Shown here: in pieces, positions 1 through 7,675 of the stretch
Layout of the letters: every line of letters begins with the position of its first letter
Numbering within the stretch: position 1 is the first letter of the stretch
DNA from: Streptomyces mashuensis
GTDB taxonomy: Bacteria; Actinomycetota; Actinomycetes; Streptomycetales; Streptomycetaceae
Assembly (NCBI RefSeq): GCF_014654785.1
Contig: NZ_BNBD01000014.1
Coordinates: forward strand, 1 to 64,000
Direction: 5' to 3'
Length of the DNA: 64,000 bases
Made by a program: the position numbers and the translations under genes
The notes under the pieces: model-generated
The model's database searches: none
Told to the model about the DNA's origin: nothing
Seen by the model: the letters and a program-made list of their open reading frames with translations, nothing else

Positions 1-211
1 ATCGGACACGGCGCCGCAGCGACCCCGTAATTGTTAGCGGCGGCGAAAACCCCCGACAAGTGTGTGACCTACTATCCCCGCACCCCAGAAACAATGGGCA
101 TTCAGGAGCCGCTTCCCGGTATTTCGGCGGCCCACGGAAGTGCTTCTCCACTACCCCGCACCCAAGGTGATCCGGGCCCTATGGGCGGCATCACAGAATC
201 GGCGCGAAAAA
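1..211. other. Gene-free left edge
   Basis: I see no convincing coding sequence here. Short open frames exist on both strands but have no ribosome binding site or recognisable product. The stretch ends at the hsp20 terminator hairpin. Confidence 0.5.
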
Positions 212-240
212 GCCCCGGACGGGGCGTGCCCGTCCGGGGC
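212..240 (-). terminator. Rho-independent terminator of the Hsp20 gene
   Basis: A perfect 12-bp inverted repeat (GCCCCGGACGGG at 212-223 and its complement at 229-240) has a 5-nt loop. On the minus strand it is followed directly by a run of five T. It lies about 30 bp downstream of the hsp20 stop codon, so it is a textbook intrinsic terminator for that gene. Confidence 0.85.
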
Positions 241-270
241 CGGTGAGCATGACCGGGTCCGTCGGCCCCG

Positions 271-696
271 TCAGCCGCTGATCTGCCTGCGGCCGTCGCC
301 GCCGCTGATGGTGATCTTCCTCGGCTTGGCGTGCTCGGCCACGGGGATGCGGAGCCGGAGGACGCCCGCCTCGTACACGGCGTCGATGCGCTCGGTGTCG
401 AGCGTCTCGCCCAGGAACACCTGGCGGCTGAACGTACCGGCAGGCCGCTCGGCCACCACCGTCTCGACGCCCTCGCCGACACTGGGGCGGCGCTCGGCGC
501 GGACGGTGAGCACGTTCCGCTCGACGTCCAGGTCGATGCTCTCGGGGGTCACCCCGGGCAGGTCGAGCTCGATGACGAAGGTGTCGCCGTCCCGGTACGC
601 GTCCATCGGCATGGCGGCCGGGTGCGCAGGCGTGCCCAGGAGCTGCTGGGTCAGCCGGTCGAGCTCGCGGAAGGGGTCAGTACGCATCAGCATCAA
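271..696 (-). CDS. Hsp20/alpha-crystallin family small heat-shock protein
   Basis: A 141-aa ATP-independent holdase chaperone that should bind unfolding proteins in the cytoplasm. The alpha-crystallin domain covers roughly residues 30-130. It starts at the conserved PMDAYRDGDTFVIELDLPGV and contains the signature YEAGVLRLRIPV near the end; a short C-terminal KITISG tail follows. Length is normal for the family. The gene is monocistronic, with a near-consensus promoter upstream (745-773) and a strong terminator downstream. No CIRCE or HAIR-like operator was seen, so its heat control is not obvious. A GGAGGG-type ribosome site precedes the ATG. Confidence 0.93.
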   Translation of the reverse strand: MMLMRTDPFRELDRLTQQLLGTPAHPAAMPMDAYRDGDTFVIELDLPGVTPESIDLDVERNVLTVRAERRPSVGEGVETVVAERPAGTFSRQVFLGETLDTERIDAVYEAGVLRLRIPVAEHAKPRKITISGGDGRRQISG

Positions 697-744
697 CGGT
701 CCCTCCTCGGTCTGTGTTCAGACAGCGGATGCGCCGACACCTCT

Positions 745-773
745 TATATAACTCCGCGATGGAAAGTTGACAA
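745..773 (-). promoter_or_regulatory. Near-consensus sigma70-type promoter for hsp20
   Basis: Read on the minus strand, a TTGTCA -35 box (773-768) is followed after exactly 17 nt by a TATATA -10 box (750-745). The ATG is about 50 nt downstream. An A/T-rich block of this kind is exceptional in this high-GC window and supports a strong vegetative-type promoter. Confidence 0.7.
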
Positions 774-805
774 CCCCCCACTCAACCCAGGCAGTGGCCG
801 GACCC

Positions 806-1387
806 TCAGTCCTTGCCGCCCATCGTGCGGCGCATGGCGTCGCGGGTGCGGTCCACGAGGGACGCGACGGGGCCGAGCAGGATGTTCTTGGTGGCGCTCT
901 CCACGCCGGGGTGGGGGTGCGTGGGGGCCATGGCCTCGGCGGCGCGGACGGCCTTGGCCATCATCGCCAGGGAGCGGGGGCTGGTCTTCTCCTGGAGCCG
1001 GGAGAACTCCAGCCGCTCCTCGGAGTCGGCGTGGGCCAGCACGTCGTCGCGCAGGGCCTGGAGCGTGGGGAGGAAGTCGGGGTCGTCGGTGTCCATGTCG
1101 TCCAGCCGGCTGAGCACGTCCTTCGCCTCGCGTTCTTCGCGCAGGCGCTCGTCGACGATCCGGTCGCCGGCCTCCAGGGCCCTGCGGGCGGCCGGGTGGA
1201 CGACCTCCTCCTCCGCCGTCTCGTGCACGGCGAGGAGTTTCACCAGCCGGTTGAACGCCTCGCGGCGCCGGTCCCCGGTCGCCGTCTCGGCCTCGTGGAA
1301 CAGTTCCTTGATCTGCTGGTGCTGCCGCTTGAGCAGCGCCACGACGTCGTTGTCCGCCGCCCCGCCACCGTGTGCCCGCTCTGCCAT
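806..1387 (-). CDS. Hemerythrin HHE-domain protein
   Basis: A 193-aa protein with an N-terminal hemerythrin-like four-helix bundle of the kind that binds a di-iron centre and senses or carries O2 or NO. The His/Glu ligand motifs are visible: KRQHQQIKELFHEAE near residue 20, LAVHETAEEEVVHPAARR near 55, and HADSEERLEFSRL near 115. The C-terminal 60 residues (from AMMAKAVRAAEAM) are a basic, helical tail common in actinobacterial HHE proteins. I chose the ATG at 1387 because the upstream frame has no domain sequence and loses coding character. It stands alone, next to hsp20, which fits a stress role. Confidence 0.9.
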   Translation of the reverse strand: MAERAHGGGAADNDVVALLKRQHQQIKELFHEAETATGDRRREAFNRLVKLLAVHETAEEEVVHPAARRALEAGDRIVDERLREEREAKDVLSRLDDMDTDDPDFLPTLQALRDDVLAHADSEERLEFSRLQEKTSPRSLAMMAKAVRAAEAMAPTHPHPGVESATKNILLGPVASLVDRTRDAMRRTMGGKD

Positions 1388-1551
1388 GGCCGCTCCCGCC
1401 GCTCTCGTACCGGTCCGCTCGTGCGCGGAGAGTGTGCGGCTCCTGTGGCGTCCGCACACCTCTCCGAGGCTGCCCCAGCCGTACGGATCCGGGGCACGGC
1501 ACAGCGGCACCGGCGGCGGTGTCCACCCGGCCGGCCTAGCCGGGCCGGGCG

Positions 1552-2106
1552 TCAGGCGGCCCGGGCGTGGTCCCCGGCGGCCGGCGGTGCCGGCGGGCCG
1601 AGCCGTTCCAGCAGGGCGTCGCGGTGCAGGGCGGCCACCGGGGCCACGAGGTCGGGGTGGCGCAGCAGGGCCGCGGCGCGCCGGTCGCTGTCGTCGGGCG
1701 CGGTCAGGCGCCGGAACTCCAGCGGCAGCCCGCCGGCGTGCTCGGCGGCGAGGGCGCCGGTGACGGCGGCGCCGGCGAGGGCGGGGTCGCCGAGGAGGCA
1801 CGCGGCCCAGCTGGCCACGACCTCGTCGACCCAGGTGCGCCAGGCGTCGCCGGCCTCGTCGGGGGCGGCGCAGTCGGCGCCGACGAGCCAGTCGAGGCGG
1901 GCGGAGCCGCCGGGGCCGAGGCCCAGGACGAGGGCGGCGTCGAGGTCGGTGGGGTAGCGCAGCCAGGCGGCGACGGTGACCGCCTGCCGGGTCTGGGCGG
2001 CGGCGAGCTCGGCGCCGAGGGGGCCGCCGGGGGCGGCGTAGGCGCGGGTGAGCCAGCGGGTGGTGGCGGCTATGAGGGGGGAGAGGTCTGCGGGGCCTGC
2101 GGACAC
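1552..2106 (-). CDS. Hypothetical Ala-rich protein
   Basis: A 184-aa protein starting at GTG. It is very rich in Ala and predicted helical, with Trp in phrases such as DAWRTWVDEVVASWAACLL. I recognise no catalytic motif, signal peptide or membrane segment. Codon third positions are strongly GC, as expected for a real gene here, and no better frame competes. Function unknown. Confidence 0.55.
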   Translation of the reverse strand: MSAGPADLSPLIAATTRWLTRAYAAPGGPLGAELAAAQTRQAVTVAAWLRYPTDLDAALVLGLGPGGSARLDWLVGADCAAPDEAGDAWRTWVDEVVASWAACLLGDPALAGAAVTGALAAEHAGGLPLEFRRLTAPDDSDRRAAALLRHPDLVAPVAALHRDALLERLGPPAPPAAGDHARAA

Positions 2107-2266
2107 GAACCGGAACCGTTCGGGAGCGGGTGCGGGGGCGGTCCGTCAGCGTAGTCGGCCCGTCCGCGGGGGCCAATGGTCCAGGTCACGTCCTGCCGCA
2201 AAGCAGGGCGCACCCGGGGCGTCGTGCGCGCCGGGTGCGCCCTGGTTCCTGCTCCGACTGCTTGCC

Positions 2267-2467
2267 CTACTGCTTGCCCTCCTTCAGTGCGGCCTTGGTG
2301 ACGGCCGCCGGTGAGTCGTAGTCCTTCTTCGGCATGGCGCTGAGCGCGTCGAGGGTGTCCTTCTTCGCTCCGTGGCTCTTGGCGTGCTGCACCAGGTTGT
2401 CCTTGGACGCCGGGTACTCCATGCCCTTGAGGCACTTCTGGAGCTCGATCGGGTTCGTTTTGGCCAT
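2267..2467 (-). CDS. DUF2795-type small protein
   Basis: A 66-aa basic protein of the DUF2795 kind, recognised from MAKTNPIELQKCLKGMEYPA followed by the helical KDNLVQHAKSHGAKKDTLDAL and a PKKDYDSPAAV segment. Members are small, soluble and very common in actinobacteria; their function is not established. It sits alone, divergent from the small membrane protein at 2631. Confidence 0.85.
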   Translation of the reverse strand: MAKTNPIELQKCLKGMEYPASKDNLVQHAKSHGAKKDTLDALSAMPKKDYDSPAAVTKAALKEGKQ

Positions 2468-2630
2468 GGCCCGCGGGGTACCCGTGGCGCGCCGGGTGAT
2501 GACGGGGAGACCGGGGATTCACCCGGACGGCCCATCCCGCGGAGGGGTCGTCGCCGTTCCGGGACGCTCGGAGAGCGCCCGGGGCCCGGCAGGTGGACAC
2601 TGGAGATGTGACGACCAGGAGGTGATCACT

Positions 2631-2786
2631 GTGGTGCCGCTGCTGCTGGTTCTGCTGCTCGCCGTGGTTCTCTTCGGCGTGGGCTTCGCGGTCAAGGCTC
2701 TGTGGTGGATCGCGTTGATCGTGCTGGTGATCTGGCTGCTGGGCTTCCTCGTCCGCTCCGGCGGAGGCCGATGGTACCGCTGGTAG
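2631..2786 (+). CDS. Small hydrophobic membrane protein
   Basis: A 51-aa protein that is almost entirely two hydrophobic stretches: VPLLLVLLLAVVLFGVGFAV, then LWWIALIVLVIWLLGFLV. It ends in a short basic, Gly/Trp-rich tail (GGGRWYRW). The GTG at 2631 was chosen because AGGAGG lies 8 nt upstream; the in-frame GTG at 2622 overlaps that ribosome site. Such 'hydrophobic protein' genes are common in Streptomyces and of unknown function. It is probably cotranscribed with the SDR gene 48 nt downstream. Confidence 0.8.
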   Translation: MVPLLLVLLLAVVLFGVGFAVKALWWIALIVLVIWLLGFLVRSGGGRWYRW

Positions 2787-2834
2787 CGGCGGTGACCGTG
2801 GTGTCCGGAGGACGGGGCACCGGGAGGTGGTGCG

Positions 2835-3797
2835 ATGGGTGTGCACCGTGAGGACCGGCTGGAGGGCCAGGCCGCGCTGGTCACCGGATCGTCGCGCGGC
2901 CTGGGCCTGCTGACGGCCCGTGAGCTCGCCCGTCGCGGGTGCGCGGTGATGCTGTGCGCCCGCGACGCGGCGGAGCTGGCGCGGGCCGAACGCTTCGTCG
3001 GCGAGGCCGGCGGGCGGGTGGCGTCGGTCGCGGCCGACCTGACCGCCCCGGATGCCGCGCGGCGCGTGGTGGACGCGACGAAGGACGCCTTCGGCAGTCT
3101 GGACGTGCTGGTGAACAACGCCGGCCTGATCCAGGTGGGCCCGCTGGGCGCCACCACGGAGGACGACTTCCGCTCCGCCATGGAGCTCATGTACTTCGCG
3201 CCGCTGCGGCTGACCCTGGCGGCGCTGGAGGGCATGCGGGAGCGCGGCCGCGGCCGCATCGTGAACGTCTCGTCGATCGGCGGCCGCATCCCCGCGCCGC
3301 ATCTGCTGCCCTACGACGCGGCGAAGTTCGCCGCGGCCGGCCTCTCCGAGGGGCTGCGGGCCGAACTGGCCCGCGAGGGCATCAGCGTGACGACGGTGCT
3401 GCCGGGGCTGATGCGCACGGGTTCGCACACCGCGGCGCGCTTCAGCGGGCAGGCCGAGCGGGAGTACGCGTGGTTCGCGACCGCGGCCGCCCTGCCGCTG
3501 CTGTCCATGGACGCCGAACGCGCGGCACGGGCCATCGTGCGGGCGGCCGAGCGCCGCCGGCCGGAGCTCGTGCTGACGGTGCCGGCCAAGGCGGCGGTCC
3601 GGCTGCACGGGGTGGCGCCCGCCACCACGACCCGGGTGCTGTCGGTGGCGGCGCGGCTGCTGCCCGGCCCCGGTGAGGAGCCGCAGCGCCTGGTGCCGGG
3701 GCATGTCGCCGCCCGCCGGGCCGCGTCGCCGGTGCTCGGCCGGCTCACCGTCCTCAACGACCGCGCCGCCCGGCGCTACAACCAGCACGCCGCCTGA
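2835..3797 (+). CDS. Short-chain dehydrogenase/reductase
   Basis: A 320-aa classical SDR that should use NAD(P)(H) to oxidise or reduce a small alcohol or ketone. The Rossmann glycine motif TGSSRGLG is at residues 17-24, NNAG at 94-97, the catalytic Ser in NVSSIGG near 146, and the YxxxK pair at Y160/K164. It is longer than the usual 250 aa because of a C-terminal extension (about 230-320) with Arg/Ala-rich helices and no clear domain. GGGAGG precedes the ATG. Substrate cannot be told from sequence. Confidence 0.9.
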   Translation: MGVHREDRLEGQAALVTGSSRGLGLLTARELARRGCAVMLCARDAAELARAERFVGEAGGRVASVAADLTAPDAARRVVDATKDAFGSLDVLVNNAGLIQVGPLGATTEDDFRSAMELMYFAPLRLTLAALEGMRERGRGRIVNVSSIGGRIPAPHLLPYDAAKFAAAGLSEGLRAELAREGISVTTVLPGLMRTGSHTAARFSGQAEREYAWFATAAALPLLSMDAERAARAIVRAAERRRPELVLTVPAKAAVRLHGVAPATTTRVLSVAARLLPGPGEEPQRLVPGHVAARRAASPVLGRLTVLNDRAARRYNQHAA

Positions 3798-3848
3798 CGC
3801 ACAGGACGCACGGGAATCCGAGAAGCAAGTACGGGAGGTGAGCGCCGC

Positions 3849-4250
3849 ATGCCCGGACGTGAGGAACTGCCCGAGACGGTACGGCGTTCCGACGACAAGG
3901 CACAGCGCACCTGGATCAAGGCCCATGACTCCGCCGTGGAGCAGTACGGCGAGGGCGAGCGGGCCCACCGGGTGGCGTACGGCGCGCTCAAGCACACGCA
4001 CGAGAAGGTGGGTGACCACTGGCAGCCCAAGGAGCACGGGCGCAAGGGCCCGTCGGACGAGCAGTCCGCCCGGCCGCGTGGCACGAGCGACGCGTCGGCG
4101 GGCGGCGTGGACACGCGCGCGAGCAAGCAGCATCTCCAGGAGGTGGCCCGAGAGTTGCACGTCGAGGGCCGTTCCCGCATGACGAAGGACGAGCTCGTCG
4201 ACGCCATCCGCAAGGCCAACGACCGGGCGACCGAGGAGGCCCGGCGCTGA
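3849..4250 (+). CDS. ChaB family protein
   Basis: A 133-aa cytoplasmic protein. Residues 1-60 match the ChaB fold (REELPETVRRSDDKAQRTWIK, then an alternating charged helix). The C-terminal part (about 93-125, ASKQHLQEVARELHVEG through KDELVDAIRKAN) resembles a Rho-N/SAP-like helical module that could bind nucleic acid. This two-part arrangement is common in actinobacterial stress-gene neighbourhoods. GGGAGG lies upstream of the ATG. The biological role is unproven. Confidence 0.87.
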   Translation: MPGREELPETVRRSDDKAQRTWIKAHDSAVEQYGEGERAHRVAYGALKHTHEKVGDHWQPKEHGRKGPSDEQSARPRGTSDASAGGVDTRASKQHLQEVARELHVEGRSRMTKDELVDAIRKANDRATEEARR

Positions 4251-4276
4251 CGGCGGACGGGAGGGGGCGCACGCGG

Positions 4277-5236
4277 ATGCGGGTGCTGGTCACCGGCTGG
4301 TTCAGCTTCGTGCACGGCGAGGCGACCGCCGGTGACGTACTGGCGGCGGGCCACGTCTGCGACGTGCTGACGGCGGCCGGGTTCGGCCACGACGTGGCCT
4401 GGTCGCCGCGGCTGCACCCGGGGGCGACGGCACTGGACGGGCTGGACCCGGCGGCGTACACGCACCTCGTCTTCGTCTGCGGGCCGTTGCACGGCGCCTC
4501 GCCGGGTGGCGGGCGGCCGAGTCCGCTGCTGGAGCTGCACCGGCGCTTCGCGCACGCCCACCGCGTCGCGGTGGGCGTGTCGGTGCCCGATCCGCAGGAC
4601 CCGGCGGTGACGTCGTTCCATGAGGTGCTGGCGCGTGACGGCGTGCCGGGCGTTCCGCCGGCCGTGGATCTGAGCTGCCATGTGCCGGAGCGTGTGCCGG
4701 AGCCGGATCAGCTGCCCGTGGTCGGCGTCTTTCTGACGTCCGGGCAGGGCGAGTACGCCGGCCGGCGGCGGCACGAGGACGTGAACGCGGCCGTGGGCCG
4801 GTGGCTGGGCGGGCTGCGGGCGGCCCGGCTGCCGCTGGAGACCCGGCTGGACGTACGGGACTGGCGGCTGCCGGCGACGGCCGACGAGGTGGCCGCGGTG
4901 CTGCGGCGGGTGGACGCCGTGGTGACGACGCGGCTGCACGGGCTGGTGCTGGGCCTGCGGGCCGGGCTGCCGGTGCTCGCGGTCGACCCGGTGGACGGCG
5001 GCGCGAAGGTGGCTGCCCAGGCAGCGGCGCTAGCTTGGCCTGCGGTGGTGCCGGCCGGGCGGGTCACCGGCGCGGAGCTCGGCCGCTGGTGGACGTGGTG
5101 CTGCTCCCCGGCGGGCCGGGCCCGCGCGGCATGGGTGCGGGCCCGCATGGGCGAGGGCGCGTACGGGGACCTGGCGGGCGGGCTGCCGGCGGCGCTGCTG
5201 GACGGGTTCCCGTCACGGGCGGGCGCCGCGGGGTGA
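4277..5236 (+). CDS. Polysaccharide pyruvyl-transferase-like protein
   Basis: A 319-aa protein of the polysaccharide pyruvyl transferase family (GT-B-like fold), which normally adds a pyruvate ketal to a sugar of an envelope polymer. The family hallmark is near residues 215-240: DAVVTTRLHGLVLGLRAGLP followed by VLAVDP. The N-terminus (MRVLVTGWFSFVHGEATAGD) is the expected first beta strand and glycine turn. It is somewhat short for the family. It starts 26 nt after the ChaB gene, so cotranscription is likely, although the functional link is unclear. A strong hairpin follows its stop. Confidence 0.8.
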   Translation: MRVLVTGWFSFVHGEATAGDVLAAGHVCDVLTAAGFGHDVAWSPRLHPGATALDGLDPAAYTHLVFVCGPLHGASPGGGRPSPLLELHRRFAHAHRVAVGVSVPDPQDPAVTSFHEVLARDGVPGVPPAVDLSCHVPERVPEPDQLPVVGVFLTSGQGEYAGRRRHEDVNAAVGRWLGGLRAARLPLETRLDVRDWRLPATADEVAAVLRRVDAVVTTRLHGLVLGLRAGLPVLAVDPVDGGAKVAAQAAALAWPAVVPAGRVTGAELGRWWTWCCSPAGRARAAWVRARMGEGAYGDLAGGLPAALLDGFPSRAGAAG

Positions 5237-5238
5237 CG

Positions 5239-5273
5239 CGCCGCGCCGGGGGCGGCAGGCCCCCGGCGCGGCG
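5239..5273. terminator. Bidirectional hairpin terminator
   Basis: Perfect 15-bp arms (CGCCGCGCCGGGGGC at 5239-5253 and its complement at 5259-5273) with a 5-nt loop lie between convergent genes. There is no T-tract, which is usual for Streptomyces terminators. Confidence 0.75.
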
Positions 5274-5284
5274 ACAGCCGTAGG

Positions 5285-5506
5285 TCAGACGTTCCAGACG
5301 CCGCTGCCGCCGCCGTGCCATTCGACGAGGGCCGGGTTGTCGACGTCCACGTCCCGCAGACCCGACTGGGCCAGGAAGCTCTTCAGGTCCTCCAGCGACC
5401 GGGCCTTGCCCACCGACTGGCCGTGGATCTTCACCAGGCGCATGCCCTCCATCAGGGGGTGCACGAGGACCGGGGGCGCCTGCCGGGCGGCCGACTGCTT
5501 GGTCAT
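5285..5506 (-). CDS. Conserved small hypothetical protein
   Basis: A 73-aa protein beginning MTKQSAARQAPPVLVHPLME. The middle part (RSLEDLKSFLAQSGLRDVDV) looks alpha/beta, and it ends in a Gly-rich GGGSGVWNV tail. No catalytic motif is apparent. The ATG at 5506 has a GGAGGAG ribosome site that overlaps the stop of the upstream 55-aa gene, so the two form a coupled pair. Function unknown. Confidence 0.7.
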   Translation of the reverse strand: MTKQSAARQAPPVLVHPLMEGMRLVKIHGQSVGKARSLEDLKSFLAQSGLRDVDVDNPALVEWHGGGSGVWNV

Positions 5507-5511
5507 CGCTC

Positions 5512-5679
5512 TCACTCCTCCGGGGGCCGCTGCTTGCGGGGCGAGTCCTCGTCGCGCTCCAGCGCCTCGGGATCGCGCCACTCCTGCGACCGCGTCATGC
5601 GGCCCGTGCGGGCCTGGTGCCGCACCGCACGCTTCAGCTCGTCGTCCTTCTTGGGGCTGTGCTTGCTGCTGCGCTCCAT
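5512..5679 (-). CDS. Conserved 55-aa charged protein
   Basis: A very small, highly charged, hydrophilic protein starting MERSSKHSPKKDDELKRAV and ending in DSPRKQRPPEE. The MERxSSKHxP...DD opening recurs in small conserved Streptomyces proteins of unknown function, as I remember them. Its stop codon is inside the ribosome binding region of the next gene (5-nt gap), which suggests a bicistronic unit. It has no membrane segment or signal peptide. Confidence 0.65.
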   Translation of the reverse strand: MERSSKHSPKKDDELKRAVRHQARTGRMTRSQEWRDPEALERDEDSPRKQRPPEE

Positions 5680-5873
5680 GTCAGAGCCGCTCCTTCCCCG
5701 GTACTGCCGGATCTGTCCGTTCCAGGCGCTTGCCCGGACCCCGGGCGGGGATGCCTACGTCATCGGGTCCTTCGCGAGTGATCGCTGGGGGCTGGGGAGA
5801 AACCTTCTTCCCCCCAGCGTAGGCGGCACTCGGCGGACCGGCGCGGCGGGCGGGAGGGCCCTGGGGCGCCGCC

Positions 5874-6770
5874 TCAGCCGACGTAGCGGCGGGCCGTCGA
5901 GAGGCGCTGGGCGCGGTCGAGGGCGAGCAGTTGGCGTTCGATGTGCGGGGGCATCACGCGCCGTTCGCGCAGCACCCAGGGCAGGCCGGCGAGGGCGAGC
6001 CCGAAGGCGCGGACGGAGGCGGCGTCGCGCGGCACGGTGCGGACCAGGTGCGCGGTGCGGCGCCAGGCGGCGGGCGCGGAGCGGCGCAGCCAGGTGCACC
6101 ACAGGGTGTTGCGGATGCCGTGGATGCGGCGCAGCCGTGCGTCGCGGTGGGGTGACGGTGCGTGGTGGACGGTGAGGTCCTCGACGTACGCGAGCCACCA
6201 GCCGGCGGCCACGAGGTCGAGGGCGAGGAGTTCCTCCTCGCCGCCGAGCCAGAGCCGGTGCGAGAAGCCGCCGGCCTGCCGGAAGGCGGTGGTGCGCTGG
6301 ACGCTGGCGGCGGCGAGGAAGGAGCCGAGGGCGGGGCCGGGCAGCCAGGGCGGTCCGGTGAGGGGCGAGTCGCGCAGTTCGGCGACGATGGGGTCCTCGG
6401 TGCCGTCGGGTTCGACGACGATGCGGGCGGTGACGGAGGCGAGCGCGTCGTGCCGGTCGAGGAGGTCGGCGGCGTGGGCGAGGGAGCCGGGGGCCCACCA
6501 GGAGTCGTCGTCGCAGAACGCCACGTAGGGCGTACGGACGTGCCGTACGGCGAGGTTGCGGCCGGTGGCGCCGAGGTTGCGGGTGGAGCGCAGCAGCCGC
6601 ATGCCGGGGTGGTGGTGGGCGACGGCTTCGGCGGTGCCGTCGGTGGAGGCGTTGTCGGTGATGACGACGGGGGGCCGTTCGGGGAGTGCGGCGAGGTGGC
6701 CGAGGGTGCGCAGCAGTTCGTCGCGGCGGTTGTGGGTGATGACGACGACGGTCGTCCGGTCGTCGGTCAA
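5874..6770 (-). CDS. Family 2 glycosyltransferase (GT2-c)
   Basis: A 298-aa GT-A fold glycosyltransferase, last gene of the operon. It shows the nucleotide-sugar motif TVVVITHNRRDELLRTLGHL at the N-terminus, then ITDNASTDGT near residue 40 and FCDDDSWWAPGSL near 90, which carries the metal-binding Asp cluster. A C-terminal region has a conserved GGEEELLALDLVAAGWWLAY acceptor-site block. I placed the start at TTG 6770, because this TTG overlaps the TGA of the upstream GT gene in the same 4-nt way as the other junctions of this operon. The longer upstream frame is not GT-like. Its likely role is building an extracellular glycan. Confidence 0.82.
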   Translation of the reverse strand: MTDDRTTVVVITHNRRDELLRTLGHLAALPERPPVVITDNASTDGTAEAVAHHHPGMRLLRSTRNLGATGRNLAVRHVRTPYVAFCDDDSWWAPGSLAHAADLLDRHDALASVTARIVVEPDGTEDPIVAELRDSPLTGPPWLPGPALGSFLAAASVQRTTAFRQAGGFSHRLWLGGEEELLALDLVAAGWWLAYVEDLTVHHAPSPHRDARLRRIHGIRNTLWCTWLRRSAPAAWRRTAHLVRTVPRDAASVRAFGLALAGLPWVLRERRVMPPHIERQLLALDRAQRLSTARRYVG

Positions 6771-7675
6771 GGCCGCCTCGGCGGTCCGTCCGGGGCGGGG
6801 CGTTCCAGCAGCCGCAGGTCGGCCTCGAGTTCGGGCGGCAGGGTGCGGCGGTGCGCCAGGGCGGCCGGCAGGCGGGCGAGGGTCTCGGCGAGGGCCGCGC
6901 GCGCGTCGGGGTCGTGGCGGGCCGTCGCGGCGAGCGCGAGCGTGCGGCGGAGGGCGACGGGGAGGGGGCGGCGCAGCCAGACGGTGAGCAGTTCGTTGCG
7001 GGCCTCGCGGGTGCGGCGGCCGGGGCGGGGGCGGGCGGCGGCGGGGTGGTGGTGGGCGACCACGTCGGGGCAGTGGACGACGCCCCAGCCGCGGGCGGCC
7101 AGGTCGTAGGCGAGGAGGCTCTCCTCGCCGGCGAAGAACAGCAGGGGGTGGAAGCCGCCGGTCTGCAGGTACGCCTCGCGGCGGACGACGGCCGCGCAGG
7201 CGAGGAAGCCGAGCACGCTGGGGCCGGGCAGGTCGGGTTCGCGGCCGAGCGGCGAGGCGGCCAGCACCTCGTTGAGGGGGTCGGGGCGCCGGCCGGGGCC
7301 GACGAGGGTGTGGGCGGCGAGCAGGCCCAGGCGGGGGTGTTCGCTCATGAGGCGGGCGGCACGGGCGAGGGAGCCGGGGGCCCACCAGGAGTCGTCGTCG
7401 CAGAAGGCGACGACGGGCGTACGGAGGTGCAGGACGCCGTAGGTGCGGGCGAGGGCGCCCTTGTTGTGCGGCAGGCGCAGCAGGCGGACGCGGGGGAAGC
7501 GGGTGCGGACCATGGTGGGGGTGTCGTCGGTGGAGGCGTTGTCGACGACCACGATCTCGGGGTCCTCGGGGAGGGCGGTGAGCAGGTCGAGGGTGGTGGC
7601 GAGCCGGTCGGCGCGGTCGCGGGTGGCGATGACGACGCCGATGCCGCCCTCGGGGCCGTGCTCCGGGGCGGTCAT
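6767..7675 (-). CDS. Family 2 glycosyltransferase (GT2-b)
   Basis: A 302-aa GT2 closely resembling its downstream neighbour. It has IGVVIATRDRADRLATTLDL at the start, VVDNASTDDT near residue 45 and the same CDDDSWWAPGSLARAARL block near residue 95. The acceptor-side signature is FAGEESLLAYDLAARGW. The two genes look like a tandem duplication that diverged. The ATG at 7675 overlaps the stop of the GT9 gene (ATGA), with GGAGG 10 nt upstream. Sugar specificity cannot be read from the sequence. Confidence 0.87.
   Translation of the reverse strand: MTAPEHGPEGGIGVVIATRDRADRLATTLDLLTALPEDPEIVVVDNASTDDTPTMVRTRFPRVRLLRLPHNKGALARTYGVLHLRTPVVAFCDDDSWWAPGSLARAARLMSEHPRLGLLAAHTLVGPGRRPDPLNEVLAASPLGREPDLPGPSVLGFLACAAVVRREAYLQTGGFHPLLFFAGEESLLAYDLAARGWGVVHCPDVVAHHHPAAARPRPGRRTREARNELLTVWLRRPLPVALRRTLALAATARHDPDARAALAETLARLPAALAHRRTLPPELEADLRLLERPAPDGPPRRP

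Noticed and set aside
2070..4160. A 696-codon minus-strand frame
   Set aside because: It runs antisense across SDR, ChaB and other well-supported genes and shows no family.
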